Assembly: GCA_963682055.1 (NCBI GenBank)
Contig: OY821745.1
Span: 17,729,342-17,793,341 of the forward strand
Source of the DNA: Primula veris
Taxonomy: Eukaryota; Streptophyta; Magnoliopsida; Ericales; Primulaceae
Length of the DNA: 64,000 nt
Direction: 5' to 3'
This document shows positions 1-13,713 of this stretch, in pieces. Each line of letters begins with the position of its first letter. Positions within the stretch are counted from its first letter, which is position 1. The translations under genes were made by a program, and so were the position numbers. The notes beneath the pieces were generated by a model. That model searched no databases, had not been told where the DNA came from, and worked only from the letters and a program-made list of their open reading frames with translations.

Positions 1-1624
1 CTATAGTACACAGATTTTACCGACTATTTTGTTTTTCGATATTTTATTTATATTTGTATGGTTTATGGTTTAGGGTTTAGGTTTTCGGGTTTAGGGTTTC
101 AGGTTTAGGGTTTAGGAAATTTTCCTGCATATGTAGGGAATATTCCTCATTTTTTTTCTTGGATTTATGGCCTATAGTACACGGTTTTTACCGACTTTTT
201 TGTTGTTCGACATTTTATTTATATTTGTATGTTTTAAGGATTAGGGTTTAGGTTTTAGGGTTTAGGTTTTAGGGTTTATGTTTTACGGTTTAGGCTTTCA
301 GGTTTAGGGTTTACATAATGTTCTTGCATATGTAGGGATTATTCCTCATTTTTTTTTCTTAAATTTATGGCCTATAGTACACGGTTCTTACCGTCTTTTT
401 TGTTTTTCGACATTTTACTTATATTTGTATGGTTTAGGGTTTAGGGTTTAGGGTTTAGGGTTTAGGTTTTAGGTTTTACGGTTTAGGGTTTAGTTAATGT
501 TCTTGTATATGTAGAGAATAGTCCTCATTTTTTTTTCTTAGATTTATGGCCTATTTTACACGGTTTTTACCGACTTTTTTGGTTTTCGACATTTTATTTA
601 TTTTGTATGGTTTAGGGTTCACGGTTTAGGTTTTAGGGTTTAGGTAATGTTCTTGCATAACTAGGGAATATTCCTCATTTTTTTTCTTGGATTTATGGCC
701 TATATTATACGGTTTTAACCGACTTTTTTGTTTTTCGACATTTTATTTATATTTGGATGGTTTAGGATTTAGGGTTTAGGTTTTTGGGTTTATGGTTTCA
801 GGTTTAGGGTTTAGGTAATGTTCTTGCATATGTAGGGAATATTCCTCATTTTTTTTCTTAGATTTATGGCCTATATTACACGGTTTTTACCGACTTTTTT
901 GTTGTTCGACATTTTATTTATATTTGAAAGTTTTAAGGTTTAGTGTTTAGGTTTTATGGTTTAGGGTTTCAGGTATAGGGTTTAGGTAATGTTCTTGCAT
1001 ATGTAGGGAATATTCCTCATTTTTTTTCTTGGATTTACGGCCTATAGTACACGGTTTTTACCGACTTTTTTGTTTTTCGACATTTTATTTATATTTGTAT
1101 TGTTTAGGGTTTACGGTTTAGGTTTTAGGTTTTAGGATTTAGGGTTTCAGGTTTAGGGTTTAGGTAATGTTCTTGTATATGTTGGGAATAGTCCTCATTT
1201 TTTTTCTTGGATTTATGTCCTATAGTACACGGTTTTTACTGACATTTTTGTTTTTCGACATTTTATTTATTTTTTGACATTTTATTTATATTTGTATGGT
1301 TTAGGGTTTACTGTTTAGGTTTTAGGGTTTAAAGTTTAGGTAATGTTATTGCATAACTAGGGAATATTCCTCATTTTTTTCCTTGGATTTATGCCTATAG
1401 TGCACGGTTTTTACAGACTTTTTTGTTTTTCGACATTTTATTTATTTTGTATCGTTTAGGGTTTACGTTTTAGGTTTTAGGGTTTAGGGTTACAGGTTTA
1501 GGGTTAAGGTAATGTTTTTTTATATGTAGGGAATATTTCTCATTTTTTTTCTTGGATTTATGGCCTATAGTATTCTGTTTTACCGACTTTTTTGTTTTTT
1601 GACATTTTATTTATATTTGTATTG

Positions 1625-1700
1625 TTTAGGGTTTAGGGTTTAGGGTTTAGGGTTTAGGGTTTAGGGTTTAGGGTTTAGGGTTTAGGGTTTAGGGTTTAGG
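1625..1700 (+). repeat. Telomeric TTTAGGG tract, about 10.9 units
   Basis: An uninterrupted perfect heptamer run inside one monomer. The equivalent monomer near 13060 has fewer units. Confidence 0.95.
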
Positions 1701-2189
1701 TTTTAGGATTTAGGGTTTAAGGTTTAGGTTTAAGGTAATGTTCTTGCATATGTAGAGAATATTCCTCATTTTTTTTCTTGGATTTGTGGCCTATAGTACA
1801 CAAATTTAACCGACTTTTTTGTTTTTCGACATTTTACTTATATTTATATGGTTTAGGGTTTACGGTTTAGGTTTTAGGGTTTAGGGTTTCAGGTTTAGGG
1901 TTTAGGTAATGTTCTTGCATAACTAGGGAATATTCCTCATTTTTTTTCTTGGATTTATGCCTATAGTACACGGTTTTTACAGACTTTTTTGTTTTTGGAC
2001 ATTTTATTTATTTTGTATGGTTTAGGGTTTACAGTTTAGGTTTAGGATTTAGGGTTTCAGGTTTACGGTTTAGGTAATATTTTTTCATATGTAGGGAATA
2101 TTCCTCATTTTTGTTCTTTGATTTATGGCCTATAGTATACGGTTTTACCGACTTTTTTGTTTTTTGACATTTTATTTGTATTTGTATGG

Positions 2190-2293
2190 TTTAGGGTTTA
2201 GGGTTTAGGGTTTAGGGTTTAGGGTTTAGGGTTTAGGGTTTAGGGTTTAGGGTTTAGGGTTTAGGGTTTATGGTTTAGGGTTTAGGGTTTAGG
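2190..2293 (+). repeat. Expanded telomeric tract, 104 bp
   Basis: TTTAGGG repeats with one TTTATGG. It lies in the monomer class that has TTTATTTGTATTTGTATGG before the tract and a TTTCACG element after it. This class carries almost all of the long tracts in the array. Confidence 0.95.
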
Positions 2294-3248
2294 TTTTAGG
2301 GTTTAGGGTTTCACGTTTAGGGATTAGGTAATGTTCTTGCATATGTAGGGAATATTCCACATTTTTTTTGTTGGATTTATGGCCTATAGTACACAGATTT
2401 TGCCGACTTTTTTTGTTTTTCGATTTTTTATTTATATTTGTATGGTTTAGGGTTTAGGGTTTAGGTTTTATGGTTTAGGGTTTCAGGTTTAGGGTTTAGG
2501 AAATTTTCCTGCATATGTAGGGAATATTCCTCATTTTTTTTCTTGGATTTATGGCCGTACACGGTTTTTACCGATTTTTTTGTTGTTCGACATTTTATTT
2601 ATATTTGTATGTTTTAAGGTTTAGGGTTTAGGTTTTAGGGTTTATGTTTTACGTTTTAGGCTTTCAGGTTTAGGGTTTACGTAATGTTCTTGCATATGTA
2701 GGGATTATCCCTCATTTTTTTTCTTAGATTTATGGCCTATAGTACACGGTTCTTACCGACTTTTTTATTTTTCGACATTTTACTTATATTTGTATGGTTT
2801 AGGGTTTAGGGTTTAGGTTTTAGGGTTTAGGCAATGTTCTTGAATATGTAGAGAATAGTCCTCATTTTTTTTCTTAGATTTATGGCCTATATTACACGGT
2901 TTTTACCGACTTTTTTGTTGTTCGACATTTTATTTATATTTGAAAGTTTTAAGGTTTAGTGTTTAGGTTTTATGGTTTAGGGTTTCAGGTATAGGGTTTA
3001 GGTAATGTTCTTGCATATGTAGGGAATATTCCTCATTTTTTTTCTTGGATTTATGGCCTATAGTACACGGTTTTTACCGACTTTAATGTTTTTCGACATT
3101 TTATTTATATTTGTATGGTTTATGGTTTACGATTTAGGTATTAGGGTTTAGGGTTTCAGGTTTAGGGTTTAGGTAATGTTCTTGCATATGTAAGGAATAT
3201 TCCTCATTTTTTTTCTTGGATTTATGGCCTATAGTACACAGATTTTAC

Positions 3249-5948
3249 CGACTATTTTGTTTTTCGATATTTTATTTATATTTGTATGGTTTATGGTTTA
3301 GGGTTTAGGTTTTCGGGTTTAGGGTTTCAGGTTTAGGGTTTAGGTAATTTTCCTGCATATGTAGGGAATATTCCTCATTTTTTTTCTTGGATTTATGGCC
3401 TATAGTACACGGTTTTTACCGACTTTTTTGTTGTTCGACATTTTATTTATATTTGTATGTTTTAAGGATTAGGGTTTAGGTTTTAGGGTTTAGGTTTTAG
3501 GGTTTATGTTTTACGGTTTAGGCTTTCAGGTTTAGGGTTTACATAATGTTCTTGCATATGTAGGGATTATTCCTCATTTTTTTTTCTTAAATTTATGGCC
3601 TATAGTACACGGTTCTTACCGTCTTTTTTGTTTTTCGACATTTTACTTATATTTGTATGGTTTAGGGTTTAGGGTTTAGGGTTTAGGTTTTAGGTTTTAC
3701 GGTTTAGGGTTTAGTTAATGTTCTTGTATATGTAGAGAATAGTCCTCATTTTTTTTTCTTAAATTTATGGCCTATTTTACACGGTTTTTACCGACTTTTT
3801 TGGTTTTCGACATTTTATTTATTTTGTATGGTTTAGGGTTCACGGTTTAGGTTTTAGGGTTTAGGTAATGTTCTTGCATAACTAGGGAATATTCCTCATT
3901 TTTTTTCTTGGATTTATGGCCTATATTATACAGTTTTAACCGACTTTTTTGTTTTTCGACATTTTATTTATATTTGGATGGTTTAGGGTTTAGGGTTTAG
4001 GTTTTTGGGTTTATGGTTTCAGGTTTAGGGTTTAGGTAATGTTCTTGCATATGTAGGGAATATTCCTCATTTTTTTTCTTGGATTTATGGCCTATAGTAC
4101 AAAGTTCTTACCGACTTTTTTGTTTTTCGACATTTTACTTATATTTGTATGGTTTAGGGTTTACGGTTTAGGGTTTAGGGTTTAGGTTTTAGGTTTTACG
4201 GTTTAGGGTTTAGGTAATGTTCTTGTATATGTAGAGAATAGTCCTCATTTTTTTTTCTTAGATTTATGGCCTATATTACACGGTTTTTACCGACTTTTTT
4301 GTTGTTCGACATTTTATTTATATTTGTAAGTTTTAAGGTTTAGTGTTTAGGTTTTATGGTTTAGGGTTTCAGGTATAGGGTTTAGGTAATGTTCTTGCAT
4401 ATGTAGGGAATATTCCTCATTTTTTTTCTTGGATTTATGGCCTATAGTACACGGTTTTTACCGACTTTTTTGTTTTTCGACATTTTACTTATATTTATAT
4501 GGTTTAGGGTTTACGGTTTAGGTTTTAGGGTTTAGGGTTTCAGGTTTAGGGTTTAGGTAATGTTCTTGCATAACTAGGGAATATTCCTCATTTTTTTTCT
4601 TGGATTTATGCCTATAGTACACGGTTTTTACAGACTTTTTTGTTTTTGGACATTTTATTTATTTTGTATGGTTTAGGGTTTACAGTTTAGGTTTAGGATT
4701 TAGGGTTTCAGGTTTAGGGTTTAGGTAATATTTTTTCATATGTAGGGAATATTCCTCATTTTTGTTCTTGGATTTATGGCCTATAGTATACGGTTTTACC
4801 GACTTTTTTGTTTTTTGACATTTTATTTGTATTTGTATGGTTTAGGGTTTAGGGTTTAGGGTTTAGGGTTTAGGGTTTATGGTTTAGGGTTTAGGGTTTA
4901 GGGTTTAGGGTTTAGGGTTTAGGGTTTAGGGTTTAGGGTTTAGGGTTTAGGGTTTAGGGTTTAGGGTTTAGGGTTTAGGGTTTAGGGTTTAGGTTTTAGG
5001 GTTTAGGGTTTCACGTTTAGGGATTAGGTAATGTTCTTGCATATGTAGGGAATATTCCACATTTTTTTTGTTGGATTTATGGCCTATAGTACACAGATTT
5101 TGCCGACTTTTTTTGTTTTTCGATTTTTTATTTATATTTGTATGGTTTAGGGTTTAGGGTTTAGGTTTTAGGGTTTAGGGTTTCAGGTTTAGGGTTTAGG
5201 AAATTTTCCTGCATATGTAGGGAATATTCCTCATTTTTTTTCTTGGATTTATGGCCGTACACGGTTTTTACCGATTTTTTTGTTGTTCGACATTTTATTT
5301 ATATTTGTATGTTTTAAGGTTTAGGGTTTAGGTTTTAGGGTTTATGTTTTACGTTTTAGGCTTTCAGGTTTAGGGTTTACGTAATGTTCTTGCATATGTA
5401 GGGATTATCCCTCATTTTTTTTCTTAGATTTATGGCCTTTAGTACACGGTTCTTACCGACTTTTTTATTTTTCGACATTTTACTTATATTTGTATGGTTT
5501 AGGGTTTAGGGTTTAGGTTTTAGGGTTTAGGCAATGTTCTTGAATATGTAGAGAATAGTCCTCATTTTTTTTCTTAGATTTATGGCCTATATTACACGGT
5601 TTTTACCGACTTTTTTGTTGTTCGACATTTTATTTATATTTGAAAGTTTTAAGGTTTAGTGTTTAGGTTTTATGGTTTAGGGTTTCAGGTATAGGGTTTA
5701 GGTAATGTTCTTGCATATGTAGGGAATATTCCTCATTTTTTTTCTTGGATTTATGGCCTATAGTACACGGTTTTTACCGACTTTAATGTTTTTCGACATT
5801 TTATTTATATTTGTATGGTTTATGGTTTACGATTTAGGTTTTAGGGTTTAGGGTTTCAGGTTTAGGGTTTAGGTAATGTTCTTGCATATGTAAGGAATAT
5901 TCCTCATTTTTTTTCTTGGATTTATGGCCTATAGTACACAGATTTTAC
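3249..5948 (+). repeat. 15-monomer higher-order repeat, copy a (2,700 bp)
   Basis: The unit is bounded by the private variant CCGACTATTTTG, which sits at 3249 and again at 5949. I count 15 monomer cores inside. Their subtype order (for example GCATATG, GTATATG, GCATAACTAG, TTTTTCATATG, GAATATG) is the same as in the next unit. It contains the longest telomeric tract of the window (4841-4993). Confidence 0.85.
4841..4993 (+). repeat. Longest telomeric tract, 153 bp
   Basis: Nearly 22 consecutive heptamers, all TTTAGGG except one TTTATGG near the fifth or sixth unit. Same monomer class and higher-order position as 2190-2293 and 7541-7665. Confidence 0.95.
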
Positions 5949-8620
5949 CGACTATTTTGTTTTTCGATATTTTATTTATATTTGTATGGTTTATGGTTTA
6001 GGGTTTAGGTTTTCGGGTTTAGGGTTTCAGGTTTAGGGTTTAGGTAATTTTCCTGCATATGTAGGGAATATTCCTCATTTTTTTTCTTGGATTTATGGCC
6101 TATAGTACACGGTTTTTACCGACTTTTTTGTTGTTCGACATTTTATTTATATTTGTATGTTTTAAGGATTAGGGTTTAGGTTTTAGGGTTTAGGGTTTAG
6201 GGTTTATGTTTTACGGTTTAGGCTTTCAGGTTTAGGGTTTACATAATGTTCTTGCATATGTAGGGATTATTCCTCATTTTTTTTTCTTAAATTTATGGCC
6301 TATAGTACACGGTTCTTACCGTCTTTTTTGTTTTTCGACATTTTACTTATATTTGTATGGTTTAGGGTTTAGGGTTTAGGGTTTAGGTTTTAGGTTTTAC
6401 GGTTTAGGGTTTAGTTAATGTTCTTGTATATGTAGAGAATAGTCCTCATTTTTTTTTCTTAAATTTATGGCCTATTTTACACGGTTTTTACCGACTTTTT
6501 TGGTTTTCGACATTTTATTTATTTTGTATGGTTTAGGGTTCACGGTTTAGGTTTTAGGGTTTAGGTAATGTTCTTGCATAACTAGGGAATATTCCTCATT
6601 TTTTTTCTTGGATTTATGGCCTATATTATACAGTTTTAACCGACTTTTTTGTTTTTTGACATTTTATTTATATTTGGATGGTTTAGGGTTTAGGGTTTAG
6701 GTTTTTGGGTTTATGGTTTCAGGTTTAGGGTTTAGGTAATGTTCTTCCATATGTAGGGAATATTCCTCATTTTTTTTCTTGGATTTATGGCCTATAGTAC
6801 AAAGTTCTTACCGACTTTTTTGTTTTTCGACATTTTACTTATATTTGTATGGTTTAGGGTTTACGGTTTAGGGTTTAGGGTTTAGGTTTTAGGTTTTACG
6901 GTTTAGGGTTTAGGTAATGTTCTTGTATATGTAGAGAATAGTCCTCATTTTTTTTTCTTAGATTTATGGCCTATATTACACGGTTTTTACCGACTTTTTT
7001 GTTGTTCGACATTTTATTTATATTTGTAAGTTTTAAGGTTTAGTGTTTAGGTTTTATGGTTTAGGGTTTCAGGTATAGGGTTTAGGTAATGTTCTTGCAT
7101 ATGTAGGGAATATTCCTCATTTTTTTTCTTGGATTTATGGCCTATAGTACACGGTTTTTACCGACTTTTTTGTTTTTCGACATTTTACTTATATTTATAT
7201 GGTTTAGGGTTTACGGTTTAGGTTTTAGGGTTTAGGGTTTCAGGTTTAGGGTTTAGGTAATGTTCTTGCATAACTAGGGAATATTCCTCATTTTTTTTCT
7301 TGGATTTATGCCTATAGTACACGGTTTTTACAGACTTTTTTGTTTTTGGACATTTTATTTATTTTGTATGGTTTAGGGTTTACAGTTTAGGTTTAGGATT
7401 TAGGGTTTCAGGTTTAGGGTTTAGGTAATATTTTTTCATATGTAGGGAATATTCCTCATTTTTGTTCTTGGATTTATGGCCTATAGTATACGGTTTTACC
7501 GACTTTTTTGTTTTTTGACATTTTATTTGTATTTGTATGGTTTAGGGTTTAGGGTTTAGGGTTTAGGGTTTAGGGTTAAGGGTTTATGGTTTAGGGTTTA
7601 GGGTTTAGGGTTTAGGGTTTAGGGTTTAGGGTTTAGGGTTTAGGGTTTAGGGTTTAGGGTTTAGGTTTTAGGGTTTAGGGTTTCACGTTTAGGGATTAGG
7701 TAATGTTCTTGCATATGTAGGGAATATTCCACATTTTTTTTGTTGGATTTATGGCCTATAGTACACAGATTTTGCCGACTTTTTTTGTTTTTCGATTTTT
7801 TATTTATATTTGTATGGTTTAGGGTTTAGGGTTTAGGTTTTAGGGTTTAGGGTTTCAGGTTTAGGGTTTAGGAAATTTTCCTGCATATGTAGGGAATATT
7901 CCTCATTTTTTTTCTTGGATTTATGGCCGTACACGGTTTTTACCGATTTTTTTGTTGTTCGACATTTTATTTATATTTGTATGTTTTAAGGTTTAGGGTT
8001 TAGGTTTTAGGGTTTATGTTTTACGTTTTAGGCTTTCAGGTTTAGGGTTTACGTAATGTTCTTGCATATGTAGGGATTATCCCTCATTTTTTTTCTTAGA
8101 TTTATGGCCTATAGTACACGGTTCTTACCGACTTTTTTATTTTTCGACATTTTACTTATATTTGTATGGTTTAGGGTTTAGGGTTTAGGTTTTAGGGTTT
8201 AGGCAATGTTCTTGAATATGTAGAGAATAGTCCTCATTTTTTTTCTTAGATTTATGGCCTATATTACACGGTTTTTACCGACTTTTTTGTTTTTCGACAT
8301 TTTATTTATATTTGAAAGTTTTAAGGTTTAGTGTTTAGGTTTTATGGTTTAGGGTTTCAGGTATAGGGTTTAGGTAATGTTCTTGCATATGTAGGGAATA
8401 TTCCTCATTTTTTTTCTTGGATTTATGGCCTATAGTACACGGTTTTTACCGACTTTAATGTTTTTCGACATTTTATTTATATTTGTATGGTTTATGGTTT
8501 ACGATTTAGGTTTTAGGGTTTAGGGTTTCAGGTTTAGGGTTTAGGTAATGTTCTTGCATATGTAAGGAATATTCCTCATTTTTTTTCTTGGATTTATGGC
8601 CTATAGTACACAGATTTTAC
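5949..8620 (+). repeat. 15-monomer higher-order repeat, copy b (2,672 bp)
   Basis: It has the same subtype order as the unit at 3249-5948, with only scattered substitutions by eye. The 28-bp length difference equals four heptamers and matches the shorter telomeric tract (7541-7665, against 4841-4993). Confidence 0.85.
7541..7665 (+). repeat. Expanded telomeric tract, 125 bp
   Basis: TTTAGGG repeats with one TTAAGGG and one TTTATGG variant unit. It is the equivalent position to 4841-4993 in the next higher-order repeat. Confidence 0.95.
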
Positions 8621-11461
8621 CGACTATTTTGTTTTTCGATATTTTATTTATATTTGTATGGTTTATGGTTTAGGGTTTAGGTTTTCGGGTTTAGGGTTTC
8701 AGGTTTAGGGTTTAGGTAATTTTCCTGCATATGTAGGGAATATTCCTCATTTTTTTTCTTGGATTTATGGCCTATAGTACACGGTTTTTACCGACTTTTT
8801 TGTTGTTCGACATTTTATTTATATTTGTATGTTTTAAGGATTAGGGTTTAGGTTTTAGGGTTTAGGTTTTAGGGTTTATGTTTTACGGTTTAGGCTTTCA
8901 GGTTTAGGGTTTACATAATGTTCTTGCATATGTAGGGATTATTCCTCATTTTTTTTTCTTAAATTTATGGCCTATAGTACACGGTTCTTACCGTCTTTTT
9001 TGTTTTTCGACATTTTACTTATATTTGTGTGGTTTAGGGTTTAGGGTTTAGGGTTTAGGTTTTAGGTTTTACGGTTTAGGGTTTAGTTAATGTTCTTGTA
9101 TATGTAGAGAATAGTCCTCATTTTTTTTTCTTAAATTTATGGCCTATTTTACACGGTTTTTACCGACTTTTTTGGTTTTCGACATTTTATTTATTTTGTA
9201 TGGTTTAGGGTTCACGGTTTAGGTTTTAGGGTTTAGGTAATGTTCTTGCATAACTAGGGAATATTCCTCATTTTTTTTCTTGGATTTATGGCCTATATTA
9301 TACAGTTTTAACCGACTTTTTTGTTTTTCGACATTTTATTTATATTTGGATGGTTTAGGGTTTAGGGTTTAGGTTTTTGGGTTTATGGTTTCAGGTTTAG
9401 GGTTTAGGTAATGTTCTTGCATATGTAGGGAATATTCCTCATTTTTTTTCTTGGATTTATGGCCTATAGTACAAAGTTCTTACCGACTTTTTTGTTTTTC
9501 GACATTTTACTTATATTTGTATGGTTTAGGGTTTACGGTTTAGGGTTTAGGGTTTAGGTTTTAGGTTTTACGGTTTAGGGTTTAGGTAATGTTCTTGTAT
9601 ATGTAGAGAATAGTCCTCATTTTTTTTTCTTAGATTTATGGCCTATATTACACGGTTTTTACCGACTTTTTTGTTGTTCGACATTTTATTTATATTTGTA
9701 AGTTTTAAGGTTTAGTGTTTAGGTTTTATGGTTTAGGGTTTCAGGTATAGGGTTTAGGTAATGTTCTTGCATATGTAGGGAATATTCCTCATTTTTTTTC
9801 TTGGATTTATGGCCTATAGTACACGGTTTTTACCGACTTTTTTGTTTTTCGACATTTTACTTATATTTATATGGTTTAGGGTTTACGGTTTAGGTTTTAG
9901 GGTTTAGGGTTTCAGGTTTAGGGTTTAGGTAATGTTCTTGCATAACTAGGGAATATTCCTCATTTTTTTTCTTGGATTTATGCCTATAGTACACGGTTTT
10001 TACAGACTTTTTTGTTTTTGGACATTTTATTTATTTTGTATGGTTTAGGGTTTACAGTTTAGGTTTAGGATTTAGGGTTTCAGGTTTAGGGTTTAGGTAA
10101 TATTTTTTCATATGTAGGGAATATTCCTCATTTTTGTTCTTGGATTTATGGCCTATAGTATACGGTTTTACCGACTTTTTTGTTTTTTGACATTTTATTT
10201 GTATTTGTATGGTTTAGGGTTTAGGGTTTAGGGTTTAGGGTTTAGGGTTTAGGGTTTAGGGTTTAGGGTTTAGGGTTTAGGGTTTAGGGTTTAGGGTTTA
10301 TGGTTTAGGGTTTAGGGTTTAGGTTTTAGGGTTTAGGGTTTCACGTTTAGGGATTAGGTAATGTTCTTGCATATGTAGGGAATATTCCACATTTTTTTTG
10401 TTGGATTTATGGCCTATAGTACACAGATTTTGACGACTTTTTTTGTTTTTCGATTTTTTATTTATATTTGTATGGTTTAGGGTTTAGGGTTTAGGTTTTA
10501 GGGTTTAGGGTTTCAGGTTTAGGGTTTTGGAAATTTTCCTGCATATGTAGGGAATATTCCTCATTTTTTTTCTTGGATTTATGGCCGTACACGGTTTTTA
10601 CCGATTTTTTTGTTGTTCGACATTTTATTTATATTTGTATGTTTTAAGGTTTAGGGTTTAGGTTTTAGGGTTTATGTTTTACGTTTTAGGCTTTCAGGTT
10701 TAGGGTTTACGTAATGTTCTTGCATATGTAATGATTATCCCTCATTTTTTTTCTTAGATTTATGGCCTATAGTACACGGTTCTTACCGACTTTTTTATTT
10801 TTCGACATTTTACTTATATTTGTATGGTTTAGGGTTTAGGGTTTAGGTTTTAGGGTTTAGGCAATGTTCTTGAATATGTAGAGAATAGTCCTCATTTTTT
10901 TTCTTAGATTTATGGCCTATATTACACGGTTTTTACCGACTTTTTTGTTGTTCGACATTTTATTTATATTTGAAAGTTTTAAGGTTTAGTGTTTAGGTTT
11001 TATGGTTTAGGGTTTCAGGTATAGGGTTTAGGTAATGTTCTTGCATATGTAGGGAATATTCCTCATTTTTTTTCTTGGATTTATGGCCTATAGTACACGG
11101 TTTTTACCGACTTTAATGTTTTTCGACATTTTATTTATATTTGTATGGTTTATGGTTTACGATTTAGGTTTTAGGGTTTAGGGTTTCAGGTTTAGGGTTT
11201 AGGTAATGTTTTTGCATATGTAGGGAATATTCCTCATTTTTTTCTTGGATTTATGGCCTATAGTATACGGTTTTACCGACTTTTTTGTTTTTTGACATTT
11301 TATTTATATTGGTATTGTTTAGGGTTTAGGGTTTAGGGTTTAGGTTTTAGGTTTTAGGATTTAGGGTTTCAGGTTTAGGGTTTAGGTAATGTTCTTGCAT
11401 ATGTAAGGAATATTCCTCATTTTTTTTCTTGGATTTATGGCCTATAGTACACAGATTTTAC
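8621..11461 (+). repeat. 16-monomer higher-order repeat, copy c (2,841 bp)
   Basis: The order follows the preceding units until about 11210. There one extra monomer is present, recognisable by a shortened T run, TATACGGTTTTACCG and TATATTGGTATTG. The same extra monomer appears near 15880, 24020, 31840 and 45790, so it belongs to a second version of the higher-order unit. Confidence 0.8.
10213..10323 (+). repeat. Expanded telomeric tract, 111 bp
   Basis: TTTAGGG repeats with one TTTATGG placed near the right end rather than the left end. The position of the variant unit therefore differs from 4841-4993. Confidence 0.95.
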
Positions 11462-13609
11462 CGACTATTTTGTTTTTCGATATTTTATTTATATTTGTAT
11501 GGTTTATGGTTTAGGGTTTAGGTTTTCGGGTTTAGGGTTTCAGGTTTAGGGTTTAGGAAATTTTCCTGCATATGTAGGGAATATTCCTCATTTTTTTTCT
11601 TGGATTTATGGCCTATAGTACACGGTTTTTACCGACTTTTTTGTTGTTCGACATTTTATTTATATTTGTATGTTTTAAGGATTAGGGTTTAGGTTTTAGG
11701 GTTTAGGTTTTAGGTTTTATGTTTTACGGTTTAGGCTTTCAGGTTTAGGGTTTACATAATGTTCTTGCATATGTAGGGATTATTCCTCATTTTTTTTTCT
11801 TAAATTTATGGCCTATAGTACACGGTTCTTACCGTCTTTTTTGTTTTTCGACATTTTACTTATATTTGTATGGTTTAGGGTTTAGGGTTTAGGGTTTAGG
11901 TTTTAGGTTTTACGGTTTAGGGTTTAGTTAATGTTCTTGTATATGTAGAGAATAGTCCTCATTTTTTTTTCTTAGATTTATGGCCTATTTTACACGGTTT
12001 TTACCGACTTTTTTGGTTTTCGACATTTTATTTATTTTGTATGGTTTAGGGTTCACGGTTTAGGTTTTAGGGTTTAGGTAATGTTCTTGCATAACTAGGG
12101 AATATTCCTCATTTTTTTTCTTGGATTTATGGCCTATATTATACGGTTTTAACCGACTTTTTTGTTTTTCGACATTTTATTTATATTTGGATGGTTTAGG
12201 GTTTAGGGTTTAGGTTTTTGGGTTTATGGTTTCAGGTTTAGGGTTTAGGTAATGTTCTTGCATATGTAGGGAATATTCCTCATTTTTTTTCTTAGATTTA
12301 TGGCCTATATTACACGGTTTTTACCGACTTTTTTGTTGTTCGACATTTTATTTATATTTGAAAGTTTTAAGGTTTAGTGTTTAGGTTTTATGGTTTAGGG
12401 TTTCAGGTATAGGGTTTAGGTAATGTTCTTGCATATGTAGGGAATATTCCTCATTTTTTTTCTTGGATTTACGGCCTATAGTACACGGTTTTTACCGACT
12501 TTTTTGTTTTTCGACATTTTATTTATATTTGTATTGTTTAGGGTTTACGGTTTAGGTTTTAGGTTTTAGGATTTAGGGTTTCAGGTTTAGGGTTTAGGTA
12601 ATGTTCTTGTATATGTTGGGAATAGTCCTCATTTTTTTTCTTGGATTTATGTCCTATAGTACACGGTTTTTACTGACATTTTTGTTTTTCGACATTTTAT
12701 TTATTTTTCGACATTTTATTTATATTTGTATGGTTTAGGGTTTACTGTTTAGGTTTTAGGGTTTAAAGTTTAGGTAATGTTATTGCATAACTAGGGAATA
12801 TTCCTCATTTTTTTCCTTGGATTTATGCCTATAGTGCACGGTTTTTACAGACTTTTTTGTTTTTCGACATTTTATTTATTTTGTATCGTTTAGGGTTTAC
12901 GTTTTAGGTTTTAGGGTTTAGGGTTACAGGTTTAGGGTTAAGGTAATGTTTTTTTATATGTAGGGAATATTTCTCATTTTTTTTCTTGGATTTATGGCCT
13001 ATAGTATTCTGTTTTACCGACTTTTTTGTTTTTTGACATTTTATTTATATTTGTATTGTTTAGGGTTTAGGGTTTAGGGTTTAGGGTTTAGGGTTTAGGG
13101 TTTAGGGTTTAGGGTTTAGGTTTTAGGATTTAGGGTTTAAGGTTTAGGTTTAAGGTAATGTTCTTGCATATGTAGAGAATATTCCTCATTTTTTTTCTTG
13201 GATTTGTGGCCTATAGTACACAAATTTAACCGACTTTTTTGTTTTTCGACATTTTACTTATATTTATATGGTTTAGGGTTTACGGTTTAGGTTTTAGGGT
13301 TTAGGGTTTCAGGTTTAGGGTTTAGGTAATGTTCTTGCATAACTAGGGAATATTCCTCATTTTTTTTCTTGGATTTATGCCTATAGTACACGGTTTTTAC
13401 AGACTTTTTTGTTTTTGGACATTTTATTTATTTTGTATGGTTTAGGGTTTACAGTTTAGGTTTAGGATTTAGGGTTTCAGGTTTAGGGTTTAGGTAATAT
13501 TTTTTCATATGTAGGGAATATTCCTCATTTTTGTTCTTGGATTTATGGCCTATAGTATACGGTTTTACCGACTTTTTTGTTTTTTGACATTTTATTTGTA
13601 TTTGTATGG

Positions 13610-13713
13610 TTTAGGGTTTAGGGTTTAGGGTTTAGGGTTTAGGGTTTAGGGTTTAGGGTTTATGGTTTAGGGTTTAGGGTTTAGGGTTTATGGTTTAGGG
13701 TTTAGGGTTTAGG
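13610..13713 (+). repeat. Expanded telomeric tract, 104 bp
   Basis: TTTAGGG repeats with two TTTATGG units, in the long-tract monomer class. Confidence 0.95.

Larger units (their letters stand above)
1..2890 (+). repeat. Satellite segment duplicated at 11442-14310
   Basis: The variant order here repeats almost exactly from position 11442. Shared private variants include a GATTTACGGCC core (about 1032 and 12468), a GTTGGGAATAG core (about 1182 and 12614), TATTCTG in place of TATACGG (1571 and 13005), and a GATTTGTGGCC core (about 1783 and 13205). The offset is about 11.44 kb at the left and 11.42 kb after the telomeric tracts, a difference of three heptamers. The match ends near 2890/14310, where the second copy switches to a different monomer order. 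Confidence 0.8.
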